Assembly: GCA_002307235.1 (NCBI GenBank)
Contig: DBTV01000001.1
Span: 1-58,622 of the forward strand
DNA length: 58,622 bases
Origin: Acidobacteriaceae bacterium UBA1307
Lineage (GTDB): Bacteria > Acidobacteriota > Terriglobia > Terriglobales > Acidobacteriaceae
Reading direction: 5' to 3'
Below are positions 57,796-58,622 of the stretch, piece after piece; within the stretch, counting starts at the first letter, position 1, and the number at the start of each line of letters is the position of its first letter. The position numbers and the translations under genes were made by a program. Under the pieces are notes generated by a model, which saw only the letters and a program-made list of their open reading frames with translations, was not told the origin of the DNA and searched no databases.

Positions 57796-58421
57796 TTGCT
57801 GTACAATTCCACGATCAACTGCTCGTTGACGGGCAGGTTGACGTCGTCGCGACGCGGCAGGCTCAGGATGCGGCCCGACATGGTCTCGAAGTTCGCCTGC
57901 AGCCAGGCCGGAACCGGGTTCTGCGCGGCAGACTGTACGCCCTGCTCGATGATGATCAACTTCTTGGAAGCCTCGAGAACCGCGATCTCGTCGCCGACCT
58001 TCGTCTGGTAGGAGGGGATGTTCACCTTCTTGCCGTTGACGGTGATGTGGCCGTGACGAACGATCTGACGAGACTGGCGACGCGAAATCGCGAAACCAAG
58101 ACGGAAAACCACGCTGTCCAGACGACGCTCAAGCTGCTGGATCAGAATCTCGCCGGTAACGCCGGTCGAACGGTTCGCCTTCTCGTAGTACTCGCGAAAC
58201 TGGCCTTCGAGCGTGAAGTAAATACGCTTGGCCTTCTGCTTCTCATGCAACTGCAGACCATAGCCAACGATCTTGGCCTTGCGGTCCTTGCCATGCTGGC
58301 CCGGGGGGAAGTTGCGCTTCTCGAGCGGGCAACGCTCGCTGGTGCACTTGGTGCCCTTCAAGAAGAGCTTGGTCGCTTCGCGCCGGCAAAGACGGCAGAC
58401 TGGTCCTGTGTAACGTGCCAT
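57792..58421 (-). CDS. rpsD: 30S ribosomal protein S4
   Basis: The 209-residue product has the zinc-binding cysteines C9, C12, C26 and C31 (CRLCRREATKLFLKGTKCTSERC), so it is the C+ form of S4. It also has the S4 RNA-binding domain (RRLDSVVFRLGFAISRRQSRQIVRHGHITVNGKKVNIPSY) and a normal C-terminus. S4 starts 30S assembly and in many bacteria represses its own operon by binding the leader mRNA. It lies between rpsK and rpoA. Confidence 0.97.
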   Translation of the reverse strand: MARYTGPVCRLCRREATKLFLKGTKCTSERCPLEKRNFPPGQHGKDRKAKIVGYGLQLHEKQKAKRIYFTLEGQFREYYEKANRSTGVTGEILIQQLERRLDSVVFRLGFAISRRQSRQIVRHGHITVNGKKVNIPSYQTKVGDEIAVLEASKKLIIIEQGVQSAAQNPVPAWLQANFETMSGRILSLPRRDDVNLPVNEQLIVELYSK

Positions 58422-58493
58422 TATTTCTCCTGACTTCGGATGACGGCCGGTTTAACCGCGGTGAGCGTTTCGTCCCGGCCCAATTTTTTTGTT

Positions 58494-58576
58494 CTGGTGC
58501 TAGGTTTTAGGTGCTAGCTAGGTGCTAGGTGATAGGTGCTAGGTTTTTGCACCTAGAACCTAGCCTCTAGCACCTG
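58494..58576. repeat. Inverted heptanucleotide repeat between rpsK and rpsD
   Basis: The left arm (58494-58548) consists of TAGGTTT, TAGGTGC, TAGGTGA and similar 7-mers; the right arm (about 58550-58576) of GCACCTA, GAACCTA, GCCTCTA and GCACCTG. GGTGCTAGG at one end mirrors CCTCTAGCACC at the other. The words GCACCTA and GAACCT also occur together in the element at 18932-19043, which shows that the two are related. Confidence 0.85.
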
Positions 58577-58580
58577 TTTG

Positions 58581-58622
58581 TTACACGCGGCGGCGCTTCG
58601 GCGGACGGCAGCCGTTGTGCGG
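58581..58622 (-). CDS. rpsK: 30S ribosomal protein S11, C-terminal end (partial)
   Basis: The minus strand reads PHNGCRPPKRRRV and a stop at 58581-58583. This is the highly conserved C-terminus of S11. The rest of the gene lies beyond the window edge. S11 precedes S4 in the alpha operon of many bacteria. Confidence 0.93.
   Translation of the reverse strand, partial: PHNGCRPPKRRRV

Overview
This 58.6 kb window is a GC-rich bacterial chromosome segment made almost entirely of housekeeping genes. The protein sequences (RpoA, MreB, IF-2, a BamD-like protein with a long tail, an RNase E/G with a large insert) and the order mreB-mreC-mreD-mrdA-rodA-rng, rimP-nusA-infB and rpsK-rpsD-rpoA-rplQ fit an Acidobacteriota (Acidobacteriaceae-type) genome. 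That placement is an inference from recognition, not from a search. kdsA, bamD and heptosyltransferase-like GT9 proteins indicate a Gram-negative envelope with LPS. I see no tRNA, rRNA, prophage, integrase or CRISPR array.

Layout. 1-1.6 kb: end of cheW, a terminator, a vapBC-type toxin-antitoxin pair with a palindromic operator, and a small helix-hairpin-helix-like protein. 1.6-13 kb: kdsA, then a minus-strand run with comEC, rlmD, a conserved hypothetical, coaX-birA-nadC (cofactor genes) and valS. 13-25.7 kb: a BamD-like protein, rpe, a TPR-glycosyltransferase fusion, a short UvrC-like nuclease, pmbA, a methyltransferase with no ordinary start codon, a divergent araC/aldo-keto reductase pair, a divergent ald/Lrp pair and a DUF1737 mini-protein. 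26-35.3 kb: the rod-shape operon mreBCD-mrdA-rodA, followed after a 528-base leader by RNase E/G. 35.3-44 kb: two c-di-GMP turnover proteins, an outer-membrane barrel, small unknown proteins, a secreted Xaa-Pro peptidase and a PLP decarboxylase. 44-54 kb: rimP-nusA-infB with an attenuator-like leader, a membrane GT2 glycosyltransferase, guaB overlapping a vanZ-like gene. 54-58.6 kb: a GT9 glycosyltransferase, a TPP-riboswitch-controlled thiamine-binding protein, and the alpha operon read on the minus strand.

The most unusual signal is a family of heptanucleotide-periodic repeats. Degenerate 7-mers of the form GCNNYTA, with a GTCCCTN variant, are strung in tandem and usually arranged as two inverted arms. 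They lie in the nadC-valS, uvrC-like-pmbA, mreB-mreC, GT9-thiamine-binding-protein, rplQ-rpoA and rpsD-rpsK gaps, with a remnant in the rpoA-rpsD gap. One array is read in frame inside the UvrC-like gene. In several cases the repeat supplies the TAG stop codon of the upstream gene. They recall the heptanucleotide STRR repeats of cyanobacteria, but I know of no description matching this family.

Other points worth a look: a TPP riboswitch with a visible Shine-Dalgarno sequestrator, an S1 domain of RNase E/G split by about 415 disordered residues, a BamD homologue with no lipobox cysteine, and recurring TACAAT -10 elements, one of which suggests a leaderless kdsA mRNA.
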